From Pseudomonas sp. R-28-1W-6 (GTDB taxonomy: Bacteria; Pseudomonadota; Gammaproteobacteria; Pseudomonadales; Pseudomonadaceae), in assembly GCF_009799925.1 (NCBI RefSeq), contig NZ_WELK01000004.1:248001-312000 (forward strand): 64,000 nt of DNA, read 5' to 3'. Positions 37,262 through 51,729 of the stretch are shown piece by piece. The notes beneath the pieces are model-generated. The model was not told where the DNA came from, did no database searches, and worked only from the letters and a program-made list of their open reading frames with translations. Positions within the stretch are counted from its first letter, which is position 1. Every line of letters starts with the position of its first letter. The position numbers and the translations under genes are program-made.

Positions 37262-38644
37262 TCAGATTACCCGGGAGAAACGCTGCTGGTTCTGTTGTTC
37301 CAGGTAGCGATCGAACAGCATGCACACCGAGCGCACCAGCAGGCGGCCGGCCGGGCGCACATCGATGCCCTTGTCGCTCAGCTCGATCAGGCCGTCGCGC
37401 GCCAGCTGTTGCAGCTGCGGCCAGAGGCTGGAGAAGTAGCCGCGGAAATCGATGTTGAAGCGGTCTTCGATCTGCTGGAAGTCCAGCTGGAATTCGCAGA
37501 TCAACTGCTGGATCACCGCGCGGCGGATGCGGTCGTCTGCATTGCACACCAGGCCGCGCAGGGTGGCGAGCTGGCCGTTGTCGATGCTCTGCTGGTAGTT
37601 GCCCAGGTCGCTGCTGTTCTGGCAGTAGAGGTCGCCGATCTGGCTGATGGAGGACACGCCGAGGCCGATCAGGTCGCAGTGGCCGTGGGTGGTGTAGCCC
37701 TGGAAGTTGCGCTGCAGGGTGCCGTCTTCCTGGGCCGTGGCCAGCTCGTCGTCGGGCAGGGCGAAGTGGTCCATGCCGATGTAGCGGTAACCGGCGGCGG
37801 TCAGCTGCTCGATGCTGCCTTGCAGCATGGCCAGCTTGTCGGCCGGGCAGGGCAGCTCTTCGCTGTTGATCCGCCGCTGCGGCAGGAAGCGTTCCGGCAG
37901 GTGCGCGTAGTTGAACACCGACAGGCGATCCGGTTGCAGGGCGATGACTTCGGCCACGGTGCGGGCGAAGCTTTCCGGGGTCTGCTTGGGCAGGCCGTAG
38001 ATCAGGTCGATGTTCACCGAGCGGAATTGCAGGGTCCGCGCCGCTTCGACGATGGCACGGGTCTCTTCCAGGCTCTGCAGGCGGTTGATCGCCCGCTGCA
38101 CGGCCGGATCGAGGTCCTGTACGCCGAGGCTGACGCGGTTGAAGCCCAGCTCGCGGAGCAGGCCCATGGTCGACCAGTCGGCCTCGCGCGGGTCGATCTC
38201 GATGCCGTAGTCGCCGGAGTCGTCGTCCAGCAGGCTGAAGTGCTCGCGCAGATGGGCCATCAGCCGGCGCAGTTCGTCATGGCTGAGGAAGGTCGGGGTG
38301 CCGCCGCCGAAGTGCAGCTGCTCGACCACCTGCTGGCGGTCCAGGTGGCAGGCGATGCTGGCGATTTCCTTTTCCAGGCGCTCGACATAGGGCAGGGCGC
38401 GGCCGCGATCCTTGGTGATCACCTTGTTGCAGGCGCAGTAGTAGCAGATGTTGGCGCAGAACGGCACGTGCACGTACAGGGACAGCGGACGCAGGGCCTT
38501 GCGGCTGTCGCGCAGGGCATGCAGCAGGTCGAAAGAGCCGACATCGCTGTGGAACTGCACGGCGGTCGGGTAGGAGGTGTAGCGCGGGCCCGGCAGATCG
38601 TAGCGGCGAATCAGGTCGGTGTCCCAGCGGATGGCGTCGAGCAT
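37262..38644 (-). CDS. hemN: Oxygen-independent coproporphyrinogen III oxidase
   Basis: This is a 460-residue radical-SAM enzyme of haem synthesis used at low oxygen. The cluster motif is CANICYYCAC near residue 62, the glycine-rich SAM site is GGGTPTF, and YASYPT-like RYTSYPTA lies near the start. Length and both domains are normal for HemN rather than a truncated HemW-like protein. An Anr-like box lies 63-76 bases upstream, fitting microaerobic induction. Confidence 0.96.
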   Translation of the reverse strand: MLDAIRWDTDLIRRYDLPGPRYTSYPTAVQFHSDVGSFDLLHALRDSRKALRPLSLYVHVPFCANICYYCACNKVITKDRGRALPYVERLEKEIASIACHLDRQQVVEQLHFGGGTPTFLSHDELRRLMAHLREHFSLLDDDSGDYGIEIDPREADWSTMGLLRELGFNRVSLGVQDLDPAVQRAINRLQSLEETRAIVEAARTLQFRSVNIDLIYGLPKQTPESFARTVAEVIALQPDRLSVFNYAHLPERFLPQRRINSEELPCPADKLAMLQGSIEQLTAAGYRYIGMDHFALPDDELATAQEDGTLQRNFQGYTTHGHCDLIGLGVSSISQIGDLYCQNSSDLGNYQQSIDNGQLATLRGLVCNADDRIRRAVIQQLICEFQLDFQQIEDRFNIDFRGYFSSLWPQLQQLARDGLIELSDKGIDVRPAGRLLVRSVCMLFDRYLEQQNQQRFSRVI

Positions 38645-38706
38645 GCGGTTGTCCCTGCAAAGGCAAGCAATGGTTGCGAGTCTAGGCAGCGCGCGGCAGA
38701 AGGGTC

Positions 38707-38720
38707 TTGACCTGGATCAG
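38707..38720 (-). promoter_or_regulatory. Anr box upstream of hemN
   Basis: TTGAC-CTGG-ATCAG matches the FNR/Anr consensus TTGAT-N4-ATCAA at eight of ten defined positions. It is about 70 bases upstream of the hemN start. Confidence 0.65.
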
Positions 38721-38794
38721 GGTGGCGGTGGCTGACGGCTTCGGCGGCTCGGCGCGCTGCGCAACTGTGCGCTGTTTAACGCCGGGGTCGCCGC

Positions 38795-39478
38795 TCAGTG
38801 CCCCATCAGCCAGTGCTGGTGAGGGCCGGGCAGGGTCCACAGGCCGAACAGGATGACCACCAGGCCGCCGGCCATGCGTACGCCGCGCCGGCGCAGCAGG
38901 GCGGTCAGGCGTTCGGCGGCCATGCCGGTGGCCAGCAGCACCGGCCAGGTGCCGAGGCCGAAGGCCAGCATCAGCAGGCCGCTGTCCAGGGCCGAGCCCT
39001 GGCTGGCCGCCCACAGCAGGGTGCTGTAGACCAGGCCGCAGGGCAGCCAGCCCCAGATCGCGCCGAGCAGCAGGGCGCGCGGCACGCTGCTGATCGGCAT
39101 CAGGCGGCTGGCGATCGGCTGCAGATGGCGCCAGAGATGGCGGCCGAGGCCTTCGATGCGGGTCAGGCCGCTCCACCAGCCGGCCAGGTACAGGCCCATG
39201 GCGATCAGCAGCCCGGCGGCGATGACCCGCAGGACCATGGCCGCCGGACTGCTGGCCACGGCCCAGCCGGCCAGGCCGATCAGCACGCCGGCAGCCGCGT
39301 AGCTGAGGATGCGGCCGAGGTTGTAGGCCAGCAGCAGGCGCAGGCGCCGGGCGCGCTGCTCGGCGGGGATGGCCAGGGTCAGGGCACCCATCAGGCCGCC
39401 GCACATGCCCAGGCAATGGCCGCCGCCGAGCAGGCCGAGGATCAGCGCGGAAACCAGCAGCGGCGCCAGTTCAAGCAC
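38795..39478 (-). CDS. SafE/TauE-like membrane protein of the cco maturation cluster
   Basis: This is a 227-residue membrane protein with about six helices, starting at the GTG of LELAPLLVSALILGLLGGGHCLGMCGG. The GHCLGMCGGLMGAL motif is typical of the DUF2189/urease-accessory-like SafE proteins found after ccoS. Its start overlaps the ccoS end by eight bases. A role in copper handling or cbb3 biogenesis is likely from context only. Confidence 0.83.
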   Translation of the reverse strand: MLELAPLLVSALILGLLGGGHCLGMCGGLMGALTLAIPAEQRARRLRLLLAYNLGRILSYAAAGVLIGLAGWAVASSPAAMVLRVIAAGLLIAMGLYLAGWWSGLTRIEGLGRHLWRHLQPIASRLMPISSVPRALLLGAIWGWLPCGLVYSTLLWAASQGSALDSGLLMLAFGLGTWPVLLATGMAAERLTALLRRRGVRMAGGLVVILFGLWTLPGPHQHWLMGH

Positions 39479-39677
39479 GGGGCTCGTCCTGCTCCGCGGG
39501 CTTGTCGGCTTCGGCGATGCCGGCCTTGTGCTGCGGGTCTTCGTCGTCGAACAGGATGCTGTGCGCCGGGCTGTCGAGGTCGTCGTACTGGCCGTTGTCC
39601 ACGGCCCAGACGAACAGCCAGATGGCGAAACCGACCAGGGCCACGGCAACCGGAATCAGGATATACAGCGCGGACAT
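39471..39677 (-). CDS. ccoS: cbb3 oxidase maturation protein CcoS
   Basis: This 68-residue single-span membrane protein begins MSALYILIPVAVALVGFAIWLFVWAV, followed by NGQYDDLDSPAHSILFDDE, the conserved CcoS signature. It is needed for cofactor insertion into cbb3 oxidase. It lies directly after ccoI. Confidence 0.94.
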   Translation of the reverse strand: MSALYILIPVAVALVGFAIWLFVWAVDNGQYDDLDSPAHSILFDDEDPQHKAGIAEADKPAEQDEPRA

Positions 39678-39693
39678 GGTGGCTCCGATGGGC

Positions 39694-42108
<2,415 letters not shown>

Positions 42109-42121
42109 GGGCGCGGATCGG

Positions 42122-42622
42122 TTACTCGCCGAGCTGGACCGACTGGCCGCTGGCCAATTGCTCTTCCTCGAACAGGCGCCAGTCCTGGCCGCCTTCCTGG
42201 CCGATCAGCTCGACGAAGCGGCGGCCCTCGACCAGATCCGGCATCTGCCCGAAGTAGCTGCCATCGCCCTGCAGTTGCAGGATCACCCGGCGATCACGCT
42301 CGGGCTGGGTCGGCGAGATCAGGTTGAGCACCAGCTGCGGCGGGTTGCTGTAGCCCTGCAGCTGCAGGTTGGCGGTACCCTTGTCGTTGTCCAGTACCAG
42401 GCTGGCCTTGAGCTTGAGGCGGCTGGCCAGGTTCTCGCGTTCCAGCGAGGTGTTGATGCCCTTGCCGACGTCGTAATAGTTGTCGGCGATCAGGCCCGGC
42501 GGGTTCTTGGTCGCGATCACCAGCATGGTGGTGCCGAGAATCACGGACATGCCGAGAATGCCGAGGATGAACCAGACCCAGAATTCTTTGTACCAGGGTC
42601 TGACGAGGCTATCGGGTTGCAT
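42122..42622 (-). CDS. ccoH: cbb3 oxidase assembly protein CcoH (FixH)
   Basis: This 166-residue protein has one N-terminal membrane helix (VWFILGILGMSVILGTTMLV) and a FixH periplasmic domain (NYYDVGKGINTSLERE). CcoH stabilises the assembling oxidase. It lies between ccoG and ccoI with short gaps. Confidence 0.93.
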   Translation of the reverse strand: MQPDSLVRPWYKEFWVWFILGILGMSVILGTTMLVIATKNPPGLIADNYYDVGKGINTSLERENLASRLKLKASLVLDNDKGTANLQLQGYSNPPQLVLNLISPTQPERDRRVILQLQGDGSYFGQMPDLVEGRRFVELIGQEGGQDWRLFEEEQLASGQSVQLGE

Positions 42623-42635
42623 GCAATTTCCTTGG

Positions 42636-44045
42636 TTAGCGGACGCTGGGGCCGATAAAGCGGCTGACAGAGTCGCTCTGGATGGTCGGGTCTTCGACCG
42701 CCTGGATCTTGAAGCGGATCTCGTTGGTGCTCGACGGCAGTTTCTCCGGCGGGATGGACAGCTCCACGGGTACCGAGAGTACCTCGCCTTCGGCGGCCTT
42801 GAGTTCGCGCTTGCCTTCGTAGACCAGGCCGTCGAGGCCTTCGGCGCTGACCATGAAGGTCAGGTCGCGCTGGGCCTTGTTCATCAGCTTGAGGGTGTAG
42901 ACGTTCTCGATGAAGCCCTGTTCGTTCTCGCGGAACAGCACGCGGTCCTTGAGCACGTCGAGCTCGACCAGCGAGCGGTGGGCGACGGTCCAGCCGAACA
43001 GGCCGATCATCGCGATCAGGGCGATGGCGTAGCCGATCAGGCGCGGGCGCAGCAGGTGGGTCTGCTGGCCGGACAGGTTGTGCTCGGTGGTGTAGCTGAT
43101 CAGGCCTTTCGGGTAGTTCATCTTCTCCATGATGCTGTCGCAGGCGTCGACGCAGGCGGCGCAACCGATGCACTCGATCTGCAGGCCGTCACGGATGTCG
43201 ATGCCGGTCGGGCAGACCTGCACGCACAGGGTGCAGTCGATGCAGTCGCCGAGGCCTTCGGCCTTGTAGTCGGCGGTCTTCTTGCGCGGGCCACGGGTTT
43301 CGCCACGGCGCGGGTCGTAGGAGACGATCAGGGTGTCCTTGTCGAACATCACGCTCTGGAAGCGTGCATAGGGGCACATGTAGATGCACACCTGCTCGCG
43401 CAGCCAGCCGGCGTTGCCGTAGGTGGCCAGGGTGAAGAAACCGACCCAGAAATAGGCCCAGCCGTCGGCGCTGCCGTCGAGCAGGCCCGGCACCAGGTCG
43501 CGGATCGGCGAGAAGTAGCCGACGAAGGTCAGACCGGTGACCAGGCCGATCAGAATCCACAGCGAGTGCTTGGCGGCCTTGCGCAGGAATTTCTGGCCGC
43601 TCATGGGCTGCTTGTCCAGCTTCATGCGCTGGTTGCGGTCGCCTTCGGTGACCTTCTCGCACCACATGAAGACCCAGGTCCATACGCTCTGCGGGCAGGT
43701 GTAGCCGCACCAGACTCGCCCGGCGAACACGGTGATGAAGAACAGGCCGAAGGCGCAGATGATCAGCAGCCAGGACAGCAGGGCGAAGTCCTGCGGCCAG
43801 AAGGTGGCGCCAAAGATGTAGAACTTGCGCTCGGGCAGATCCCACCAGACTGCTTGCCGGTCATTCCAGCTGAGCCAGGCGGTACCGAAATAGAGGATGA
43901 AGAGGAGGGCCCCGCCACCTACTCGAAGGTTGCGGAACAGGCCGGTAAAGGCGCGGGTGTAGATTTTCTCACGGCTGGCGTACAGGTCGACGCTGCCTTT
44001 GGCATGTTGCGGGGTGAGATTCTTGACGGGAATTTGTTCGCTCAT
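42636..44045 (-). CDS. ccoG: cbb3 oxidase accessory protein CcoG (FixG)
   Basis: This is a 469-residue membrane iron-sulfur protein with five membrane segments, two ferredoxin-like clusters (CIDCTLCVQVCPTG and CIGCAACVDACD) and a C-terminal Ig-like domain. CcoG reduces Cu(II) for cbb3 assembly. It is the first gene of the ccoGHIS cluster, 141 bases downstream of the proximal oxidase operon. Confidence 0.95.
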   Translation of the reverse strand: MSEQIPVKNLTPQHAKGSVDLYASREKIYTRAFTGLFRNLRVGGGALLFILYFGTAWLSWNDRQAVWWDLPERKFYIFGATFWPQDFALLSWLLIICAFGLFFITVFAGRVWCGYTCPQSVWTWVFMWCEKVTEGDRNQRMKLDKQPMSGQKFLRKAAKHSLWILIGLVTGLTFVGYFSPIRDLVPGLLDGSADGWAYFWVGFFTLATYGNAGWLREQVCIYMCPYARFQSVMFDKDTLIVSYDPRRGETRGPRKKTADYKAEGLGDCIDCTLCVQVCPTGIDIRDGLQIECIGCAACVDACDSIMEKMNYPKGLISYTTEHNLSGQQTHLLRPRLIGYAIALIAMIGLFGWTVAHRSLVELDVLKDRVLFRENEQGFIENVYTLKLMNKAQRDLTFMVSAEGLDGLVYEGKRELKAAEGEVLSVPVELSIPPEKLPSSTNEIRFKIQAVEDPTIQSDSVSRFIGPSVR

Positions 44046-44140
44046 CGGCTCGTACCACGGCGGTAGGTGATTGCTCCGGTCAGTACCTGCCGACTGGAGT
44101 CAGGGCGTCACGCATGCCTATATAGTACGCCGAAACGAGC

Positions 44141-44179
44141 TTTGTCCGGGTGCGACCTTGGGTCGCGCACCCGGACAAA
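44141..44179 (-). terminator. Hairpin after the ccoNOQP operon
   Basis: A near-perfect inverted repeat, TTTGTCCGGGTGC ... GCACCCGGACAAA, follows the ccoP stop (leftward) by eight bases. There is no long T-tract. Confidence 0.6.
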
Positions 44180-44186
44180 TGGCGGT

Positions 44187-45164
44187 TTACTTCTCGACTG
44201 TTTCCGGCTTTGCGCCGTGCGACAGGCTGTACACGTAAGCGGCCAACAGGTGCACCTTGTCTTCGCTACCCACGTACTGCAGCTGCGCCGGCATGTTGCC
44301 GTTGCGGCCGTAGCGGATGGTCTGCTGCAGCTGGGCATAGCTGCTGCCGTAGATGAAGGCGCTCGGGTTGGTCAGGTTCGGTGCACCCATGCTCGGGGTG
44401 CCCTTGCCGTCCGCGCCGTGGCAGGCGAAGCAGGTGCTGGAGAAGATCTTGCGACCGGCTTCGATGTCGGCGGTCACGCCTTCCGGCAGCTTGCGCCCGG
44501 CCAGTTCGGTGAGCACATAGGCAGCGGCGTTGCGCACGCCATCTTCGCCGATGGTCGGAGCCTGGGCAGGCATCATGCCGTGACGGCCGGCAGTGATGGT
44601 CTGCTTGATGTCGGCCGGAGTACCGCCCCAGCGCCACTCGTTGTCGGTCAGGTTGGGGAAGCCGTAGGCCCCCTTGGCGTCGGAGCCGTGGCAGACCGAG
44701 CAGTTGGAGGCGAACAGGCGGCCCCCCATCTTCAGGGCTTTCTCGTCCTTGGCCACTTCCTCGATCGGCATCTTGGCGTACTGGGCGTAGATCGGCGCGT
44801 ACTGCTTGTCAGCGCGCAGCATCTCCTTTTCCCACTGGTGCACGCCGGTCCAGCCTGGCTCGCCGTTGGCGAACGGCTTGCCGTCGCCCACTTCGTTGTA
44901 GCCCGGCAGCAGGCCTTTCCAGGTACCCAGGCCCGGGTAGAGCACCAGGTAGCCGAGGGCGAAGACGATGGTGCCGATGAACAGCATGAACCACCACTTC
45001 GGCAACGGGTTGTCGTATTCGGCGATGCCGTCGAACTCGTGGCCGAGGGTTTCTTCCGTGGCTTCCTGGCGTTGCCCCTTGCGCACGCTGAAGATCAGCA
45101 CGGTAAGGGCGACGATGGTGCCCAGGCTCAGCACGGTGATGTACAGACTCCAGAAGGTAGTCAT
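44187..45164 (-). CDS. ccoP: cbb3 oxidase di-haem subunit CcoP (ccoG-proximal operon)
   Basis: This 325-residue di-haem cytochrome c has two N-terminal membrane helices (the second in [23 protein letters not shown]) and two haem c sites, CSVCHGSD and CFACHGAD. Its last third is nearly identical in DNA to the ccoP of the distal operon (44247-44516 equals 47860-48129). It overlaps ccoQ by four bases. Confidence 0.95.
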   Translation of the reverse strand: MTTFWSLYITVLSLGTIVALTVLIFSVRKGQRQEATEETLGHEFDGIAEYDNPLPKWWFMLFIGTIVFALGYLVLYPGLGTWKGLLPGYNEVGDGKPFANGEPGWTGVHQWEKEMLRADKQYAPIYAQYAKMPIEEVAKDEKALKMGGRLFASNCSVCHGSDAKGAYGFPNLTDNEWRWGGTPADIKQTITAGRHGMMPAQAPTIGEDGVRNAAAYVLTELAGRKLPEGVTADIEAGRKIFSSTCFACHGADGKGTPSMGAPNLTNPSAFIYGSSYAQLQQTIRYGRNGNMPAQLQYVGSEDKVHLLAAYVYSLSHGAKPETVEK

Positions 45165-45349
45165 TCTTTATTGCTCCCAGAAGCTTGTTCGTCACGCTTT
45201 TTGGCGGGGGCGTCGTCGGCGAAGGGCAGGTTGGCGGCTTCGTCGAAGCTGTCCTTGCGTCTGCTGCTGTAAGCCCAGAGCACCACGCCAATGAAAGCGA
45301 TGAAAACCACGGCGGTGCCAATACCGCGAAGCGTCCCGATATCCATCAT
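45161..45349 (-). CDS. ccoQ: cbb3 oxidase subunit CcoQ
   Basis: This is a 62-residue single-span protein ([35 protein letters not shown]), the small CcoQ/FixQ subunit that stabilises the core complex. Only the proximal operon has it; the equivalent place in the distal operon is a 47-base gap. Confidence 0.94.
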   Translation of the reverse strand: MMDIGTLRGIGTAVVFIAFIGVVLWAYSSRRKDSFDEAANLPFADDAPAKKRDEQASGSNKE

Positions 45350-45352
45350 GCG

Positions 45353-45963
45353 TTACCGTTTGTTCTTGATTGAGGTGCCCAGACCTTGCAGGTAGGCGAC
45401 CAGCGCCTCCATCTCGGTCTTGCCTTTCACGGCTTCTGCCGCACCGGCGATATCGGCGTCGGTGTAGGGCACGCCCATGGAGCGCATGGCTTCGAGCTTG
45501 GTGGCGGTGTTTTTGCCATCCAGCTTGTTCTCGACCAGCCATGGGTAAGCCGGCATCTTCGACTCCGGTACCACGTTGCGCGGGTTGTACAGGTGCGCAC
45601 GGTGCCATTCATCGGAGTAGCGGCCGCCGACGCGGGCCAGGTCCGGGCCGGTACGCTTGGAACCCCACAGGAACGGGTGGTCCCAGACGCTTTCACCGGC
45701 GACCGAGTAGTGGCCGTAGCGTTCGGTTTCGGCGCGGAACGGACGGATCATCTGCGAGTGGCAGCCGACGCAGCCTTCGCGGATGTAGATGTCGCGACCT
45801 TCGAGTTCCAGGGCGGTACGCGGCTTCATGCCCTCGACCGGGGTGTTGGTGACATCCTGGAAGAACAGCGGAACGATCTGGGTCAGGCCGCCGATGCTGA
45901 CGGCGATGACCATGAACAGAGCCAGCAGGCCGATGTTCTTCTCGACTATTTCGTGGCTTTTCA

Positions 45964-45964
<1 letters not shown>
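45353..45964 (-). CDS. ccoO: cbb3 oxidase mono-haem subunit CcoO (proximal operon)
   Basis: This 203-residue membrane-anchored cytochrome c begins [24 protein letters not shown] and carries one haem c site, [12 protein letters not shown]. Its start overlaps the ccoN stop by one base. Confidence 0.95.
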
Positions 45965-47802
<1,838 letters not shown>

Positions 47803-48741
47803 TTACTTGGCCGCGGTTTTCTCGACCTGGGCGGACAGGCTGTACACGTAGGCGGCCAGCAGGTGCACCTTGTCTTCGCTACCCACGTACTGCAGCTGCG
47901 CCGGCATGTTGCCGTTGCGGCCGTAGCGGATGGTCTGCTGCAGCTGGGCATAGCTGCTGCCGTAGATGAAGGCGCTCGGGTTGGTCAGGTTCGGTGCACC
48001 CATGCTCGGGGTGCCCTTGCCGTCCGCGCCGTGGCAGGCGAAGCAGGTGCTGGAGAAGATCTTGCGACCGGCTTCGATGTCGGCGGTCACGCCTTCCGGC
48101 AGCTTGCGCCCGGCCAGTTCGGTGAGCACGTAGGCGGCGGCGTTGCGCACGCCATCTTCGCCGATCATCGGAGCCTGGGCCGGCATCATGCCGTGACGGC
48201 CGGCGATGATGGTCTGCTTGATGTCGGCCGGAGTGCCGCCCCAGCGCCACTGATTGTCGGTCAGGTTGGGGAAGCCGTAGGCGCCCTTGGCGTCGGAGCC
48301 GTGGCAGACCGAGCAGTTGGAGGCGAACAGGCGCCCCCCCATCTTCACGGCTTGCGGGTCCTTGGCCACCTCCTCGATGGGCATGGCGGCGAACTTGGCG
48401 TAGATCGGCCCATACTGCTGCTCGGCCTTGTCCATTTCGCGCTGCCACTGGCCGACCTGGGTCCAGCCGTTCTCGTAGCCCGGCAGCCAGCCTTTCCAGT
48501 TGCCCAGGCCCGGGTAGATGGCCAGGTAGCCGGCGGCGAAGATGATGGTGCCGATGAACAGCATGAACCACCACTTGGGCAGCGGGTTGTCATACTCCTC
48601 GATGCCGTCGAAGGCATGGCCCATGGTCTGCTCGGTGGTGCCTTTGTTCTCGCCGCTGCGGGTGGCGAATACCAGCCACAGCAGGGCGACCAGGCTGCCG
48701 AGGGTGAGCAGGGTGATGTAGCCACTCCAGAAAGAGGTCAT
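47803..48741 (-). CDS. ccoP: cbb3 oxidase di-haem subunit CcoP (distal operon)
   Basis: This is the 312-residue second CcoP, with two N-terminal helices and haem sites CSVCHGSD and CFACHGAD. It is shorter than its paralogue in the linker before the first haem domain. The last 270 bases before the divergent C-terminus match the paralogue exactly, which suggests gene conversion. It follows ccoO directly; no ccoQ intervenes. Confidence 0.95.
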   Translation of the reverse strand: MTSFWSGYITLLTLGSLVALLWLVFATRSGENKGTTEQTMGHAFDGIEEYDNPLPKWWFMLFIGTIIFAAGYLAIYPGLGNWKGWLPGYENGWTQVGQWQREMDKAEQQYGPIYAKFAAMPIEEVAKDPQAVKMGGRLFASNCSVCHGSDAKGAYGFPNLTDNQWRWGGTPADIKQTIIAGRHGMMPAQAPMIGEDGVRNAAAYVLTELAGRKLPEGVTADIEAGRKIFSSTCFACHGADGKGTPSMGAPNLTNPSAFIYGSSYAQLQQTIRYGRNGNMPAQLQYVGSEDKVHLLAAYVYSLSAQVEKTAAK

Positions 48742-48788
48742 GGCTGTGTACTCCGTGACAGAAACAGGAAGGGGTGAATGACCATGAC

Positions 48789-49402
48789 TTACCTCTTGTT
48801 CTTCAGGCTGGTGCCGAGGGCCTGCAGGTAGGCGACCAGCGCCTCCATCTCGGTCTTGCCGCTGACGGCCTCGGCGGCGCCGGCGATGTCCGCATCGCTG
48901 TAGGGCACGCCGAGGGTGCGCATGGCTTCAAGCTTGGCGGCGGTGTCCTTGCCGTCCAGCTTGTTCTCGACCAGCCAGGGGTAGGCCGGCATCTTCGACT
49001 CCGGCACCACGTTGCGCGGGTTGTACAGGTGCGCGCGGTGCCAGTCGTCGGAGTAGCGGCCGCCGACGCGGGCCAGGTCCGGGCCGGTACGCTTGGAGCC
49101 CCAGAGGAACGGGTGGTCCCAGACGCTTTCACCGGCCACCGAGTAGTGGCCGTAGCGCTCGGTTTCGGCGCGGAACGGACGGATCATCTGCGAGTGGCAG
49201 CCGACGCAGCCTTCCTTGATATAGATGTCGCGGCCTTCCAGCTGCAGCGCGGTGTAGGGCTTCATGCCCTGTACCGGCTCGTTGACCACGTCCTGGAAGA
49301 ACAGCGGGACGATCTGGGTCAGGCCGCCGATGCTCACGGCCAGGACCATGCACAGGGCCAGCAGGCCGACGTTCTTCTCGAGTATTTCGTGTTTGCTGCT
49401 CA

Positions 49403-49403
<1 letters not shown>
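48789..49403 (-). CDS. ccoO: cbb3 oxidase mono-haem subunit CcoO (distal operon)
   Basis: This is the 204-residue second CcoO, with an N-terminal membrane anchor and haem site [12 protein letters not shown]. Its start overlaps the ccoN stop by one base. Only 47 bases separate it from ccoP, where ccoQ would be expected. Confidence 0.95.
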
Positions 49404-50839
<1,436 letters not shown>

Positions 50840-50881
50840 GTGTTGGGCTTCCATCCACGGTTTATGAAAAGCAGGGCAAGC

Positions 50882-51556
50882 ATGGGTAATGGCACGGTGA
50901 CAGTTATTGACGGAGGTCAATGCACAGTGGGTGAGTGGCTCCTGGACGGGTGTGACAGGCTGTCGCAAGTCGATCTGATCCTGGCCCACGGCGCCGGCGC
51001 GCCGATGGACAGCGCGTTCATGGCCGGCATGGCGGGGTTGTTGGCGGCGCGCGGCATCGCGGTGCTGCGCTTCGAATTCCCCTATATGACGGCGCGCCGC
51101 GAGGATGGACGCAAGCGCCCGCCCAATCCCCAGGCGCAGCTGCTGGAGAGCTGGCGCCAGGTCTATGCCTCCGTGCGCGAGCAGGTGCCGGGGCGGCTGG
51201 CGATCGGCGGCAAATCCATGGGCGGGCGCATGGCCAGCCTGCTGGCCGACGAGCTGGGCGCCGACGCGCTGGTGTGCCTGGGCTATCCCTTCCATGCCGT
51301 GGGCAAGCAGGACAAGCCGCGGGTCGCCCACCTGGCCGGCTTGCGCACGCCGACCTTGATTGTCCAGGGCGAGCGCGACGCCATGGGCGCGCGGGCCACT
51401 GTGGCGGGTTATGCCTTGTCGACAGCGGTCGAGCTGCACTGGCTGGCGGCCGGCGATCATGACCTGAAGCCGCTTAAGGCGAGTGGCTTCAGCCACGAGC
51501 AGCATCTGCAGGCGGCGGCGGATGCGGTGGCGGCATTTCTGCGGCGCCTCGGCTAG
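50882..51556 (+). CDS. Alpha/beta hydrolase (Tex30/KANL3-like)
   Basis: This protein of about 224 residues has the α/β-hydrolase nucleophile elbow [11 protein letters not shown] (about residues 100-110), preceded by [16 protein letters not shown] and followed by [13 protein letters not shown] and a C-terminal His (SHEQH). The start is uncertain: the ATG used here lies upstream of the Anr box, while a GTG at 50927 has GGAGG before it and would leave the box non-coding. P. aeruginosa has a similar gene near this position. Substrate is unknown. Confidence 0.85.
   Translation: MGNGTVTVIDGGQCTVGEWLLDGCDRLSQVDLILAHGAGAPMDSAFMAGMAGLLAARGIAVLRFEFPYMTARREDGRKRPPNPQAQLLESWRQVYASVREQVPGRLAIGGKSMGGRMASLLADELGADALVCLGYPFHAVGKQDKPRVAHLAGLRTPTLIVQGERDAMGARATVAGYALSTAVELHWLAAGDHDLKPLKASGFSHEQHLQAAADAVAAFLRRLG
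50907..50920 (-). promoter_or_regulatory. Anr box of the distal cbb3 operon
   Basis: TTGAC-GGAG-GTCAA is a perfect FNR/Anr-type palindrome (extended A...T on both sides). Its centre is about 75 bases from the ccoN start, leaving room for a promoter with the box near -41. It lies inside the first codons of the divergent hydrolase gene as annotated. Confidence 0.8.
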
Positions 51557-51679
51557 ACGCGGGCTCCGCGCGCCAATGGCGATGTTTCGCCAGCGAAGCC
51601 CGCTGCTGCGCATCCCTGGGGAAATCAGCAGTCTGGTTTTAGTGGCAGCGGTGACCGGCTTCGGGGTGTGCAAGACATG

Positions 51680-51715
51680 AAAAAGGCCGGCACCCGCGAG
51701 GGTGCCGGCCTTTTT
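51680..51715. terminator. Bidirectional terminator between the hydrolase gene and aer
   Basis: A 16-bp stem, AAAAAGGCCGGCACCC with its complement, encloses a GCGA loop and gives a T-run on both strands. It lies between convergent genes. Confidence 0.9.
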
Positions 51716-51729
51716 GGGGGGCGCGTGGC

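Noticed and set aside
37151-38710. 519-codon open frame antisense to hemN
   Set aside because: Same codon-bias artefact; hemN on the other strand has complete catalytic motifs.
50840-51673. N-terminal extension of the distal ccoN frame by 278 codons
   Set aside because: It runs antisense through the hydrolase gene and lacks similarity to CcoN; the short start aligns with the paralogue and leaves the Anr box upstream.
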